Source: Luteitalea sp. (GTDB lineage: Bacteria; Acidobacteriota; Vicinamibacteria; Vicinamibacterales; Vicinamibacteraceae). From it: DNA of 64,000 nt. The stretch's first letter is position 1. Each line of letters starts with the position of its first letter. The stretch lies in assembly GCA_009377605.1 (NCBI GenBank), contig WHTT01000002.1, positions 1 through 64,000 on the forward strand, written 5' to 3'. Below the pieces are notes generated by a model. It had not been told where the DNA came from. It did not search any database and worked only from the letters and a program-made list of their open reading frames with translations. A program made the position numbers and the translations under genes. This document shows, in pieces, positions 24,141-32,684 of the stretch.

Positions 24141-26542
24141 TGCCCGGCGCTCCTCGACGCTCGCCCCGGCGATACAACCGGCGCACCAGGGCGGAGCTGC
24201 GCCGAGGCCGCCGGTCTCGGCGCCGATCCCGTCTCAACTGGTGGGTGCTCGGGCTCGTGGGCTTGGTCGGCCCGCTGTTGGTCATGGGGCTCGTGCTCGC
24301 CTATCTGTTCGTGACCGTGTCCCGCGAGGTCGACCGCTTCGTCACCGGCAGTCAGTCACGCGCGCTCCCGCACGTGTACGCACGCGCGTTCACCGTGAAG
24401 CGTGGTCAGTCGTTGACCGATCGCCAGCTCGTGGAGCGGCTCAATGACCTCGGTTACTCGCAACGCGCGCCTGTCGCGAACCCGGGCGAGTTCGCCATTG
24501 GTCGCCAGGCCGTGGCGCTCGTGCCTCGCACGGGTGATCATCGGGGGCGCATCGTCCGCGTGGTCTTCCAACAGGCACCGCAGGGAACGTCCGGGCGCGT
24601 GCAGCGGATCGAGCTCCTTCGTGCCGGCACGATGCCCACCCTCACGCTCGATGCGCCGCTGCTCACGGCGGTGGCGAGCGGCGCCCGCGAGAAACGGCGG
24701 CAGGTAACGCTTGCCCAGATTCCCGAACGCATGCAGCAGGCGGTGCTCGCCATCGAGGATCGCCGGTTCTACTCGCATCCTGGCCTCGATGTGGTGCGCA
24801 CGATCGCCGCGGCGGTCACAAACGTGCGCGGCGATCGTCCATACCTGGTCGGTGCGAGCACGCTCACGCAGCAGCTCGTCAAGAACTCCTTCCTCACGCC
24901 GGAGAAGTCCTATTGGCGGAAGCTCCAGGAAGCCGTGCTGGCGGTTGTTCTCGAGCGACGTTTGGAGAAGCCAGCGATACTCGAGCTCTACCTGAACGAC
25001 GTCTACCTCGGACACTGGGGATCGTTCGCGCTTCGCGGTGTCGCCGAAGGCGCGCGGCTCTTCTTCGAAAAGGACGTGAAGAATCTCACGTTGAGCGAGG
25101 CCGCCACGATCGCCGGCGTCATTCAGAGCCCGAATCACTATTCACCGTTCCGGCACCGGGCCCGCGCGCGTACTCGCCGCAATGTCGTGCTGCGCGCGAT
25201 GGTCGACGCCGGCTTCATCACGCGGGACATCGGCGAGCGCGCGGCGGCCGAGCCGCTCATCGTCCAGGCACGCGCGCTCGATGCCGAGGCGCCGTATTTC
25301 GTCGACTACGTCATGCGACTGGTGGGCCAAAGCCTGACGGCACCCAGCTCGCGCGCGATCACCATCCAGACGACGTTGGATCTGCATCTCCAGCGGCTGG
25401 CGCAAGAGGCCGTTGCCTCCGGCCTCGAGCGTGTCGATCGCGCGTTGGCACGGCGTCGGACCCGGCGTGGCGCTGCGCAAGCGGCCCTGGTGGCGGTCGA
25501 TCCGCGCACCGGCGACGTCCTCGCGCTCGTTGGAGGGCGGTGGTACAACTCGTCGCAGTACAACCGAGCCGTGAGCGCCCGCCGCCAACCGGGATCGATC
25601 TTCAAGCCCTTCGTCTACCTCGCCGCGTTCGAGCGCGCACGGATCGAGCGGCGCACAGACCTGACGCCAGCAACCGTGGTCATCGATGAGCCGACCACCT
25701 TTGTCGATGGCGACAAGACCTGGACGCCGGCCAACTACGAGAACGAGTACGACGGGCCGATTACGTTACGCCGAGCGCTCGCGCGATCACGCAATATTGC
25801 GACAATCAAGGTCGCGGAGATGGCCGGCTACGATCGCGTGGCGGAGGTCTGGCGTCGTGTGGGCAGCCGTGCCTCTCCGCGCCCCTATCCCGCCATCACG
25901 CTCGGCGTGTTCGAGGTCACACCGCTGGAGATCGCCGAAGCCTACACGCTGTTTGCCAACCTCGGCGAGGTGCGGCCACTGCGCGTGATCGATCGGCTCA
26001 TGCTCGACAATCGGGAGATACGCACGCCACGCCAGCCTCGCACTCGCGCCGTCGCCTCGCCGCAAGCGACGTTCCTGGTCACGAGCATGATGCGCAGCGT
26101 GCTCGACGAAGGCACCGGCGCGGCCGCGCGCGCGGCAGGGTTCCAGCCGGATGCGGCCGGCAAGTCGGGCACCACGAACGACCTGCGCGATGCCTGGTTC
26201 GTCGGCTTCACGCCCGAGCTGCTCACCGTTGTCTGGGTCGGGCTCGACGACAACACCCCGGTCGGCCTCAGCGGCTCGAGCGCCGCGCTACCGATCTGGA
26301 CGCGCTTCATGCAGCGCGCGTTGTCCGGGCACGAGCGCGTATCGTTTCCGGTACCGGACGACATTGCGTTCGCGGACATCGATCCGGAAACTGGCGAGCG
26401 GGCAGGCCCACTCTGCCCCACGCGCATCAACGAAGTGTTCCTCGAAGGCACCGAGCCAACCACGATCTGCCAGGTGCATCACCATTGGGTGCCGCAGCCG
26501 TTGCCGGTGGGGTCAGAGCAGGGTGAGGGAGTGATAAGGTGA
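24140..26542 (+). CDS. Class A penicillin-binding protein (PBP1b-like, with UB2H-like domain)
   Basis: About 800 residues from GTG 24140; a TTG at 24122 is an alternative start. A basic cytosolic tail (1-35) and a membrane helix (about 36-60) are followed by a UB2H-like region (about 80-145). The GT51 glycosyltransferase has catalytic Glu206 in IEDRRFYSHPG and GASTLTQQLVKN. The transpeptidase domain has SIFK (Ser486), the SRN box in ARSRNIATIK and KSGT (675-678). It polymerises and cross-links peptidoglycan in the periplasm. The UB2H-like part suggests a PBP1b-type enzyme. It is coupled to bshC. Its TGA stop is the first repeat unit of the octamer array. Confidence 0.92.
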   Translation: MPGAPRRSPRRYNRRTRAELRRGRRSRRRSRLNWWVLGLVGLVGPLLVMGLVLAYLFVTVSREVDRFVTGSQSRALPHVYARAFTVKRGQSLTDRQLVERLNDLGYSQRAPVANPGEFAIGRQAVALVPRTGDHRGRIVRVVFQQAPQGTSGRVQRIELLRAGTMPTLTLDAPLLTAVASGAREKRRQVTLAQIPERMQQAVLAIEDRRFYSHPGLDVVRTIAAAVTNVRGDRPYLVGASTLTQQLVKNSFLTPEKSYWRKLQEAVLAVVLERRLEKPAILELYLNDVYLGHWGSFALRGVAEGARLFFEKDVKNLTLSEAATIAGVIQSPNHYSPFRHRARARTRRNVVLRAMVDAGFITRDIGERAAAEPLIVQARALDAEAPYFVDYVMRLVGQSLTAPSSRAITIQTTLDLHLQRLAQEAVASGLERVDRALARRRTRRGAAQAALVAVDPRTGDVLALVGGRWYNSSQYNRAVSARRQPGSIFKPFVYLAAFERARIERRTDLTPATVVIDEPTTFVDGDKTWTPANYENEYDGPITLRRALARSRNIATIKVAEMAGYDRVAEVWRRVGSRASPRPYPAITLGVFEVTPLEIAEAYTLFANLGEVRPLRVIDRLMLDNREIRTPRQPRTRAVASPQATFLVTSMMRSVLDEGTGAAARAAGFQPDAAGKSGTTNDLRDAWFVGFTPELLTVVWVGLDDNTPVGLSGSSAALPIWTRFMQRALSGHERVSFPVPDDIAFADIDPETGERAGPLCPTRINEVFLEGTEPTTICQVHHHWVPQPLPVGSEQGEGVIR

Positions 26543-26722
26543 CAGGGTGACAGGGTGACAAGGTGACAAGGTGACAGGGTGACAAGGTGAACGGGTGGCT
26601 CGCAGCACATCAGGCCCACATCGAGCGACGGGAAAGCGTAGACCGATGTGAAGCGTCACCCCGCTTCCACCCCAGTGCATCCAAATTACCCTGTCACCTT
26701 GTCACCTTGTCACCTTGTCACC
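26537..26722. repeat. Inverted array of 8-nt repeats (GGTGACAR)
   Basis: 26537-26590 holds seven units of GGTGACAG or GGTGACAA. After about 100 bases, 26689-26722 holds four reverse-complement units (TTGTCACC). The left arm provides the TGA stop of the PBP gene (26540-26542). The right arm, read on the minus strand, encodes the last residues DKVTR and the TGA of the CRTAC1 gene (26702-26704). The hairpin could act as a two-way terminator between convergent genes. Confidence 0.85.
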
Positions 26723-28471
26723 GCCCTTCCCCTTCCCCTTCCCTTCCACGATACGGTTATAGCGATCGACCGGGAGATCCGCGAAACGCTCGACACGATT
26801 GCTTGGCGCGGGCCATTTGATTTCGACCCAGTCCATTTTCACCGCAGCACCCAGCCCGAGAATCTCGCGCGGATCGTGTGAGGAGAGATAGCTGCCGCCG
26901 GCCGTCTTGAGGCGTCTCCGCTCGACGCCGCCGGCCGACCACGTGATCCGTGCACCGACCGCATCACGGTTGCACGTCGTCCCTTCCAGCGACAGGCCGA
27001 CCCAGTGATGGTCATCAACGCTGGTGTTCCGCAACAGCAGCGGAGCCGCGCCGTTGTTGAGCACCAGGACGTCCAGGCGCCCGTCGTTGTCATAGTCGCC
27101 GACGGCCAGACCGCGCGCGGGGTAGCGTTCTGTGAAGGCCGGCCCGGCGCTGGCACTGACATCGTGAAGGCGTGAGCCGTCGTTCCTGAACAGCAGCAGC
27201 GGCTCCTTGTAGGTCACGTGCGTCGAGTAGCGCTCGATCATGTCGTCCGGATGGCCGTTCGCCAGCAAGAGATCCAGGTTGCCGTCGTTGTCGTAGTCGA
27301 AGAACTTGAGCCCCCACCCGGACATGAGGCGCGTGGCCTGGGCCACCCCATTGGCATGCGCGACGTCGGCAAATGACTCGTCACCCCGATTCTTGTAGAG
27401 AGAGAACAGCTCCTGGTCGATGTTCGCGACGAAGAGATCTTCGAGGCCGTCCTGATCGAAGTCCGCGGCGTCGACGCCCATTCCGGAGCGTGGCTGACCG
27501 TTGGCGCTGAAACCGACCTCCGCGGGCAAGGCAATCTCCTCCCAGCGGCTCTGGCCGCGGTTCACGAAGAGGAAGTTCTGCACGGTGTCGTTCGCGACGA
27601 ACAGATCCATGCGGCCATCACCGTTGATGTCGGTGGCGACAACGCCAAACGCCTTGCCGAGCGCACGTGCGATGTCGGTGTCCTTGCTGACCTCCGTGAA
27701 GGTGCCATCGCCATTGTTGTGAAACAGGAGACTCGGTGTCGGGTTGAACACACGAGGGATGCAGTAATAGGTACGCCCGAGCTTGTTGTCGCCGCAGAAG
27801 ACGTTGTTCTCGACGGAGAAGTCGACGAAGCTGCACACGAAGAGATCGAGGCGGCCGTCGTTGTCGTAATCGAACCAGGCCGCGCTCGTCGTCCACCCGG
27901 GCGCGGCGACGCCCGCTTTGTCGGTCACGTCGGTGAAGGTGCCGTCACCGTTGTTGTGATACAGGGTGCAGCGTCCGTACGCCGTGACGAACAGGTCCGG
28001 ATAGCCGTCGTTGTCATAGTCGCCCGCCGCCACGCCCATGCCAAACGTTCCGCCGGGCACACCCGCGCTTGCCGTGACGTCGGTGAAGGTGCCGTCGCGG
28101 TTGTTCCGATAGAGCGCGTTGCTGATTGGTTTGGTCGGGTGAAAGAAGTCGGATGGACCGCTGTTGACCAGGTAGATGTCCATCCAGCCGTCGCCGTCGA
28201 AGTCGACGAATGCACAGCCGGCGCCACAGGTCTCTGGCAAATACCGCGCCTTGGACATGGCGTTGTCGTGGACCCAGCGGACGCCGCTCTCCGAAGGCGG
28301 GACGTCAACGAACAGCGCCTTGTCGAGCCCGCCGCGCGACACCGGAGCGATCTGGCCGAAGCGGCGAGACGGCGAAGGCGAACGTGGCAGCAGCGTCGCC
28401 GGCACGAGGGCGGACACGCCCACTGCGGCGAGACCGCGCAGGACCTTGCGCCGCGTGCTGTCACATGACAT
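26702..28471 (-). CDS. Tat-exported CRTAC1/ASPIC-UnbV repeat protein
   Basis: 589 residues from the ATG at 28471. A twin-arginine signal STRRKVLRG (about 6-14) plus hydrophobic stretch implies export of a folded protein. The body is a beta-propeller of FG-GAP/VCBS repeats with calcium-loop motifs such as [15 protein letters not shown] and [16 protein letters not shown] about every 45-60 residues. The C-terminus (about 500-575) is an ASPIC/UnbV domain with the stretch VEIKWPAP. The function is unknown; such proteins are abundant in Acidobacteriota. The frame is open upstream (GTG 28627, ATG 28513), but the Tat motif fits the 28471 start. The last five codons come from a repeat array. Confidence 0.88.
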   Translation of the reverse strand: MSCDSTRRKVLRGLAAVGVSALVPATLLPRSPSPSRRFGQIAPVSRGGLDKALFVDVPPSESGVRWVHDNAMSKARYLPETCGAGCAFVDFDGDGWMDIYLVNSGPSDFFHPTKPISNALYRNNRDGTFTDVTASAGVPGGTFGMGVAAGDYDNDGYPDLFVTAYGRCTLYHNNGDGTFTDVTDKAGVAAPGWTTSAAWFDYDNDGRLDLFVCSFVDFSVENNVFCGDNKLGRTYYCIPRVFNPTPSLLFHNNGDGTFTEVSKDTDIARALGKAFGVVATDINGDGRMDLFVANDTVQNFLFVNRGQSRWEEIALPAEVGFSANGQPRSGMGVDAADFDQDGLEDLFVANIDQELFSLYKNRGDESFADVAHANGVAQATRLMSGWGLKFFDYDNDGNLDLLLANGHPDDMIERYSTHVTYKEPLLLFRNDGSRLHDVSASAGPAFTERYPARGLAVGDYDNDGRLDVLVLNNGAAPLLLRNTSVDDHHWVGLSLEGTTCNRDAVGARITWSAGGVERRRLKTAGGSYLSSHDPREILGLGAAVKMDWVEIKWPAPSNRVERFADLPVDRYNRIVEGKGKGKGGDKVTR

Positions 28472-28681
28472 CGCGCAAGGTGGTCGCGCCCCCGGGTTTC
28501 TGCCACCTGACATCGTCTTTGCGCACCGTAACGGCTGTATCGTAGCATCTGATCTACCCGTGGCGCTTTCCGGTCGATGGCAGAGGTACTTTACGGTTCT
28601 TTGCGGATCAGGCCCGCCGAGGAGCACGGACCGTTGCTACCACCGCCAAGTCGTTGCCTTGGTACCAAATAAACCTCAAGT

Positions 28682-30013
28682 GTGGTAGACTTCATTGGAT
28701 TCATGATCAGTAAACGGCCGGTGCTCGACGAGCGAGAGCGCTCGGCACAGCGCCCGCTTCGGGCCACCCCTCTGTTCGACAGCAACCAACAGGCTGCGAT
28801 ACGAGTTCAGGTGCAGCGTCTGGCGGAGAGCCCAGCTTTTCGCAGCAGCAAGCGTTGCCGCCTCTTTCTCGAGCACGTCATCGAACAGTCGCTTGCCGAG
28901 TCGCCCGGCCCGCTCAAGGAGCGGGTGCTCGGCATGAAGGTCTTTGGTCGCCAGCCGAGCTACGATACGGCAGCCGATCCCGTCGTCCGCGTCACCGCCG
29001 GCGAAATCCGCCGGCGCCTTGGCCAGTACTACGCCGAGCCGGCTCACCAGCGTCAGCTCCGCATAGAGCTCCCAGCCGGAAGCTACACACCGACCTTCAC
29101 CTGGCCGTCTGCGAACGGCGAACAGACCGGCTCCGGTGAGGGACCGGAGACAACGGCGACCATGGCGCGGTCGCGCGTCGGCCTCGGACCATCGTCGCGT
29201 CTCTTCGGGGTGGCCTTGGCCTGCCTGGCTGGTGCGGCACTGATCAGCAGCATACTGGCGTCCGGCTCTGGCGCCAGGTCAACGACCTTCGAGCAGTTCT
29301 GGGCACCGCTGGTTCACTCGAAGGTGCCGGTGCTCGTCTGCACCGGCAGCAACGAAGTTTACGAGTTGTCGGAGCGTTTGCGGCAGGCGGTCGATACCGC
29401 CTCGCTCACGGGCAGCGCGGGCAAGCCGCTCACCGTGCAGCCAGACGAGGTGCAGCGGGTGGGCACTCGTTTCGTCTCGGTGGCGGACGCAGTCGCGATC
29501 GCCCGGCTCACCGCGCTCCTCCACGAACATGGCACGCCGTACCACGTTCGTGAGAATCGGGCGACATCGTTCGGCGATCTGCGGGCGTCGCCGACCATCC
29601 TCGTGGGCATGTTCTCGAACGCGTGGACACTCGAGCTCGGATCCGAGTTCAGATACATCCCGTTCCCAACGCCGGACGGCGAGCGGATCCTCATTCAGGA
29701 CCGGCAGCACCCCGAGCAAGCCAACTGGCAGCTCGAACGCCCCTGGCCTGCGCTGGATGTCGCCCGTGACTACGCGTTGGTGTCGCGCGTTCTCGATCCA
29801 ACGACGGGGAACATGGTGGTGATCGGCGCCGGCATCACACCGTTTGGCACCACGGCCGCCCTCGAGCTGCTCACGAGCCCAGACGCCATGGAGCGGGCCC
29901 TGAGTAAAGCGCCGGGTGACTGGCATCGGGGCAATCTGCAAATCGTGCTCACGACCCGCGTCATGGACGGGGCCGCCGGCCCACCCGACGTCCTCGCCAC
30001 ACATTTCTGGTAG
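28682..30013 (+). CDS. Membrane protein with acidobacterial winged-helix-like N-terminal domain
   Basis: 443 residues from GTG 28682, or 436 from the ATG at 28703. Residues about 39-140 match a domain frequent at the N-terminus of acidobacterial sensor proteins: helices around FRSSKRCRLFLEHVIEQSL, then LKERVLGMKVFGR, DPVVRVTAGEIRRRLGQYY and a strand pair ending LPAGSYTPTF. It is probably DNA-binding, winged-helix-like. A membrane helix (173-193) is followed by a 250-residue outer or second domain of unknown fold. It is divergent from the CRTAC1 gene (210 bp), so control of that gene is plausible but unproven. A -10-like TAGACT (28686-28691) favours the 28703 start. Its TAG stop is part of a REP GTAG. 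Confidence 0.6.
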   Translation: MVDFIGFMISKRPVLDERERSAQRPLRATPLFDSNQQAAIRVQVQRLAESPAFRSSKRCRLFLEHVIEQSLAESPGPLKERVLGMKVFGRQPSYDTAADPVVRVTAGEIRRRLGQYYAEPAHQRQLRIELPAGSYTPTFTWPSANGEQTGSGEGPETTATMARSRVGLGPSSRLFGVALACLAGAALISSILASGSGARSTTFEQFWAPLVHSKVPVLVCTGSNEVYELSERLRQAVDTASLTGSAGKPLTVQPDEVQRVGTRFVSVADAVAIARLTALLHEHGTPYHVRENRATSFGDLRASPTILVGMFSNAWTLELGSEFRYIPFPTPDGERILIQDRQHPEQANWQLERPWPALDVARDYALVSRVLDPTTGNMVVIGAGITPFGTTAALELLTSPDAMERALSKAPGDWHRGNLQIVLTTRVMDGAAGPPDVLATHFW

Positions 30014-30084
30014 GGTCGCCGGACGCCTCGGCGAGGCGCCGGGGTCCCCAACGCGGCAGCCGCGTTGGGGTGGCCCGTCCCTAC
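30010..30084. repeat. REP/BIME-like inverted pair D
   Basis: GTAG at 30010-30013, hairpin GACGCCTC/GAGGCG with CCGG flanks, then a second palindrome CCCCAACGCGG/CCGCGTTGGGG, ending in CTAC at 30081-30084. GTAG heads stand at both ends, facing outwards. The first contains the stop TAG of the preceding gene. Confidence 0.8.
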
Positions 30085-30096
30085 CGACACGATTGC

Positions 30097-30102
30097 TATA
30101 CT
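30097..30102 (+). promoter_or_regulatory. Extended -10 box of the parvulin gene (leaderless?)
   Basis: TGC-TATACT is an extended -10, and the GTG start follows only six bases later (30109). If used, the transcript would begin at or next to the start codon. There is no ribosome binding site upstream of the GTG. No -35 is apparent. Confidence 0.5.
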
Positions 30103-30108
30103 GCCAAT

Positions 30109-31281
30109 GTGCGATTTGCTCACCTCTTCGGAATCATCGTAAGTGTGTCTCTGGCCTGCGGCTGCCAACGAGCACCCGCGGCAGGCACGGCCGGCGCAAC
30201 CCCGAGCTCGGATCCCGCGGTCGTGACCGACGCGCCAGACAACGACAAGAGCGCCCAATCTCGCCCCGACGAGCAAAGCAGCCCAACCGGCCAGAGTGCC
30301 CAGAAGCCTGCCCAGAAGCCTGCCCAGACGCCCGGCACCGAGCAAGCCGCAGGCGATGCGTCGCCGGAGGCGGAGCCCGTCAAGCCGGTTCCCGCAGAAC
30401 TGCCTGCCATCGTGGCACGTGTCAACGGCGAGGCCATCGGCAAGGCCGACCTCGAGCGCGCGATTCATAACATGGAAGCGTCGAGCGGCCAGAAGCTCCC
30501 GGCCGGCGAGCGCGACCGTGTGTATCGCGGTGTCTTGGATCAGCTCATCGCGTTCGAGCTGCTCTCGCAAGAAGCGCAATCGCGCAAGCTCACCGTCACC
30601 GACAAGGAGGTTCAGGCGCGAGTCGAGACACTTCGAAAGCAGTTTCCCGACGAGAGCGCATTCCTGACGGCGCTGAAGCAGCGCCAACTGTCGCCGGCCG
30701 ATCTCGAGGCCGAGACCCGGCGCGAATTGGTGGCCGACAAGGTCTTGCAACAGGCGGTCGATCCCAAGGTCAGCCTCGGGCCACAAGAAGCTGCCACGTT
30801 CTACAAGGAGAACCCAGAGCGCTTCCGCACGCCGGAGCAGCTTCGTGCGAGTCATATCCTCATCAAGGTGGATCCAAAGGCAGACCAGAGCACGAAGCAG
30901 GCCGCCCGCGTTCGTGCAACGGATCTCCGCGAGCAGCTCGAGAAGGGCGCGGATTTTGCGGCTCTGGCACGCAAGCACTCGGAGGATGGCAGCGCCTCGT
31001 CAGGCGGCGATCTCGATTACTTTCCGCGTGGTCAGATGGTCAAGCCGTTCGAGGACGCGGCTTTCGCCCTCGACGTTGGCCAACTCAGCGACGTCGTGGA
31101 AACACCGTTCGGCTATCACATCATCAAGGTGACTGACCACAAGGCCGCTGCGCTCATGCCGCTGGACGACACGTTGCAAGGACGCATCGAAGAGGTCCTG
31201 CAAATGGGACGCCGCCGCGAGCTCGCCGTGCAGCTCGTCCAAGCCCTGCGGGCAAAGGGCAAGGTGGAAGTCTTTATCTAG
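30109..31281 (+). CDS. Parvulin-type peptidyl-prolyl isomerase lipoprotein (SurA/PrsA-like)
   Basis: 390 residues from GTG 30109. A short signal peptide ends in a lipobox-like SLAC (14-17) followed by GC, so it is probably an exported lipoprotein. A 70-residue Pro/Ala/Gln-rich linker contains a duplicated AQKPAQKPAQ. Then comes a SurA-N-like helical region (about 105-235, starting VARVNGEAIGKADLERAI). The PpiC domain (about 243-347) has RASHILIKVD, GGDLDYFPRGQMVKPFEDAA and ETPFGYHIIKV. It should fold secreted or outer-membrane proteins in the periplasm. Eight-base TAGATCCC repeats start at its stop codon. Confidence 0.9.
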   Translation: MRFAHLFGIIVSVSLACGCQRAPAAGTAGATPSSDPAVVTDAPDNDKSAQSRPDEQSSPTGQSAQKPAQKPAQTPGTEQAAGDASPEAEPVKPVPAELPAIVARVNGEAIGKADLERAIHNMEASSGQKLPAGERDRVYRGVLDQLIAFELLSQEAQSRKLTVTDKEVQARVETLRKQFPDESAFLTALKQRQLSPADLEAETRRELVADKVLQQAVDPKVSLGPQEAATFYKENPERFRTPEQLRASHILIKVDPKADQSTKQAARVRATDLREQLEKGADFAALARKHSEDGSASSGGDLDYFPRGQMVKPFEDAAFALDVGQLSDVVETPFGYHIIKVTDHKAAALMPLDDTLQGRIEEVLQMGRRRELAVQLVQALRAKGKVEVFI

Positions 31282-31312
31282 ATCCCTAGATCCCTAGATC
31301 CCTAGATCCCTT
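31279..31312. repeat. Array of 8-nt TAGATCCC repeats
   Basis: Four direct units of TAGATCCC (31281 leftward unit shared with the stop) fill the gap between the parvulin stop and the deaminase ATG. The first TAG is the parvulin stop codon. The C-rich end CCCTTCCCTCCC sits directly before the ATG at 31320 in place of a ribosome binding site. There is no inverted arm here. Confidence 0.8.
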
Positions 31313-31319
31313 CCCTCCC

Positions 31320-32645
31320 ATGCTCCTCATCCGCAACGCGCGGATCCTGACGATGAACGACCGTTGGGACGTCGTCGATGGCGACGTTGCCATCGAGGAC
31401 GGCCGCATCGTCGGAATCGGCCCGCGCGCTGGCCATGGTACGACGCCCGAACGAGTGATCGACGCCCGCGGCGGTCTCCTCCTCCCGGGCTTCGTCCAAA
31501 CGCACGTTCACCTCTGTCAGACGATTTTTCGCGGGCTCGCTGACGACCTGCGGCTGCTCGATTGGCTCCGTCAGCGAGTGTTCCCACTGGAGGCGGCGCA
31601 CACGCCAGCCTCGTTGCAGACGTCGGCCCGCCTCGCCGTCGCCGAGCTGCTCAGGACCGGTACCACCACGATCCTCACGATGGAGACGGTCCACGACACC
31701 GAGGCCGTACTCGAAGCGCTCACCGAGAGTGGTATACGGGCAACGGTCGGCAAGTGCTTGATGGACCGTGACGCCATTGCCCCCGCACGCATGCAGCAGG
31801 CCGTCACACCGGGAATCGAGGAGGCGCTCGCGCTGCATCGGCGCTGGCACGGCGCCGCGCGCGGGCGCATCCGCGTGGCGCTGGCGCCGCGGTTTGCGCT
31901 GTCGTGCTCGCGCGAGATGCTGGAAGCCGTTGCCGACGTGGCCCATGGCTCCGGACTGCTCGTTCACACCCACGCGGCCGAGCAGCGCGACGAGGTCGAT
32001 CTCGTGCGCAAGCTGACCAACGGCCTGGGTAATGTCGAGTACTTCGTCGACGTCGGCCTCGGCAGCGCACGGCTCTGCTTGGCGCACTGCGTCTGGGTGG
32101 ACGAGACCGAGCAAGCACTGCTCGCCCAACACGATGTCAAAGTGCTGCATTGTCCCGGCTCGAACGCGAAGCTCGGATCTGGCATTGCGCCGGTCACCAA
32201 CCTGCGTGCCCGCGGTATCACCGTCTCACTCGGCGCCGATGGCGCCGCGTGCAACAATCGTCTCGACATGTTCGACGAGATGCGTCTGGCCGCGACGCTC
32301 CAGGCCCTCCGGGCAGGGCCGGGACAGTTGGCTGCGCGTGACGTCGTCTGGATGGCAACGCGTGCGGGGGCACGGACGCTCGGTCTCGAGCTGGAGATTG
32401 GATCGATCGAGACCGGCAAGCGTGCCGACCTGATCGTCGTGGAGACCCATCGCGCGCACCTCGCCCCGGGTGACGACCCGTACTCGACGCTGGTCTACGC
32501 ATGCCACGGCACTGACGTCCGCACTGTGCTCGTGGACGGCGAGGTGCTGGTCGACGATTTCACGCTGTCGACGATGGACGAGCATGCGGTCGTCGACGAT
32601 GCGCGGCGGGAAGTGCGGGCACTGGTCGCACGGGCAAGGCTCTGA
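31320..32645 (+). CDS. Amidohydrolase: 5-methylthioadenosine/S-adenosylhomocysteine deaminase-like
   Basis: 441 residues of the MtaD/TrzN-like amidohydrolase group. The N-terminal strand MLLIRNARILTM and PGFVQTHVHLCQ (57-67) supply the HxH metal pair. Later landmarks are VHTHAAEQRDEV (about 215-226), LAHCVWVDETE (about 245-255) and LGADGAACNNRLDMFDEM (about 302-319), with the conserved metal Asp. The family deaminates adenosine-type nucleosides such as MTA, SAH or 5'-deoxyadenosine, or chlorohydrolyses triazines; the purine role is the default inference. It is followed 38 bases later by hrcA on the same strand. Confidence 0.85.
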   Translation: MLLIRNARILTMNDRWDVVDGDVAIEDGRIVGIGPRAGHGTTPERVIDARGGLLLPGFVQTHVHLCQTIFRGLADDLRLLDWLRQRVFPLEAAHTPASLQTSARLAVAELLRTGTTTILTMETVHDTEAVLEALTESGIRATVGKCLMDRDAIAPARMQQAVTPGIEEALALHRRWHGAARGRIRVALAPRFALSCSREMLEAVADVAHGSGLLVHTHAAEQRDEVDLVRKLTNGLGNVEYFVDVGLGSARLCLAHCVWVDETEQALLAQHDVKVLHCPGSNAKLGSGIAPVTNLRARGITVSLGADGAACNNRLDMFDEMRLAATLQALRAGPGQLAARDVVWMATRAGARTLGLELEIGSIETGKRADLIVVETHRAHLAPGDDPYSTLVYACHGTDVRTVLVDGEVLVDDFTLSTMDEHAVVDDARREVRALVARARL

Positions 32646-32646
32646 G

Positions 32647-32652
32647 TATAAT
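32647..32652 (+). promoter_or_regulatory. -10 box of the hrcA operon
   Basis: A perfect TATAAT immediately after the deaminase stop (TGA 32643-32645) and six bases before the CIRCE-like operator. Transcription would start around 32659, inside the operator. The -35 lies in the deaminase coding sequence and is not recognisable. Confidence 0.6.
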
Positions 32653-32657
32653 GGAGG

Positions 32658-32684
32658 CTGGCACTTGCGTGCCTTGATTGCTAA
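32658..32684 (+). promoter_or_regulatory. CIRCE operator (HrcA binding site)
   Basis: Left half CTGGCACTT (6 of 9 matches to TTAGCACTC), exactly nine spacer bases, then right half GATTGCTAA (8 of 9 matches to GAGTGCTAA). It lies between the TATAAT and the hrcA start and its last base is the A of the ATG. HrcA bound here would block transcription of hrcA-grpE-dnaJ-prmA, the known autorepression of class I heat-shock operons. Confidence 0.75.

Noticed and set aside
26537-26722. Possible CRISPR array from regularly spaced short repeats
   Set aside because: Units of 8 nt directly abut with no unique spacers, and no cas genes are present; it is a microsatellite-type array. The same holds for the other arrays.
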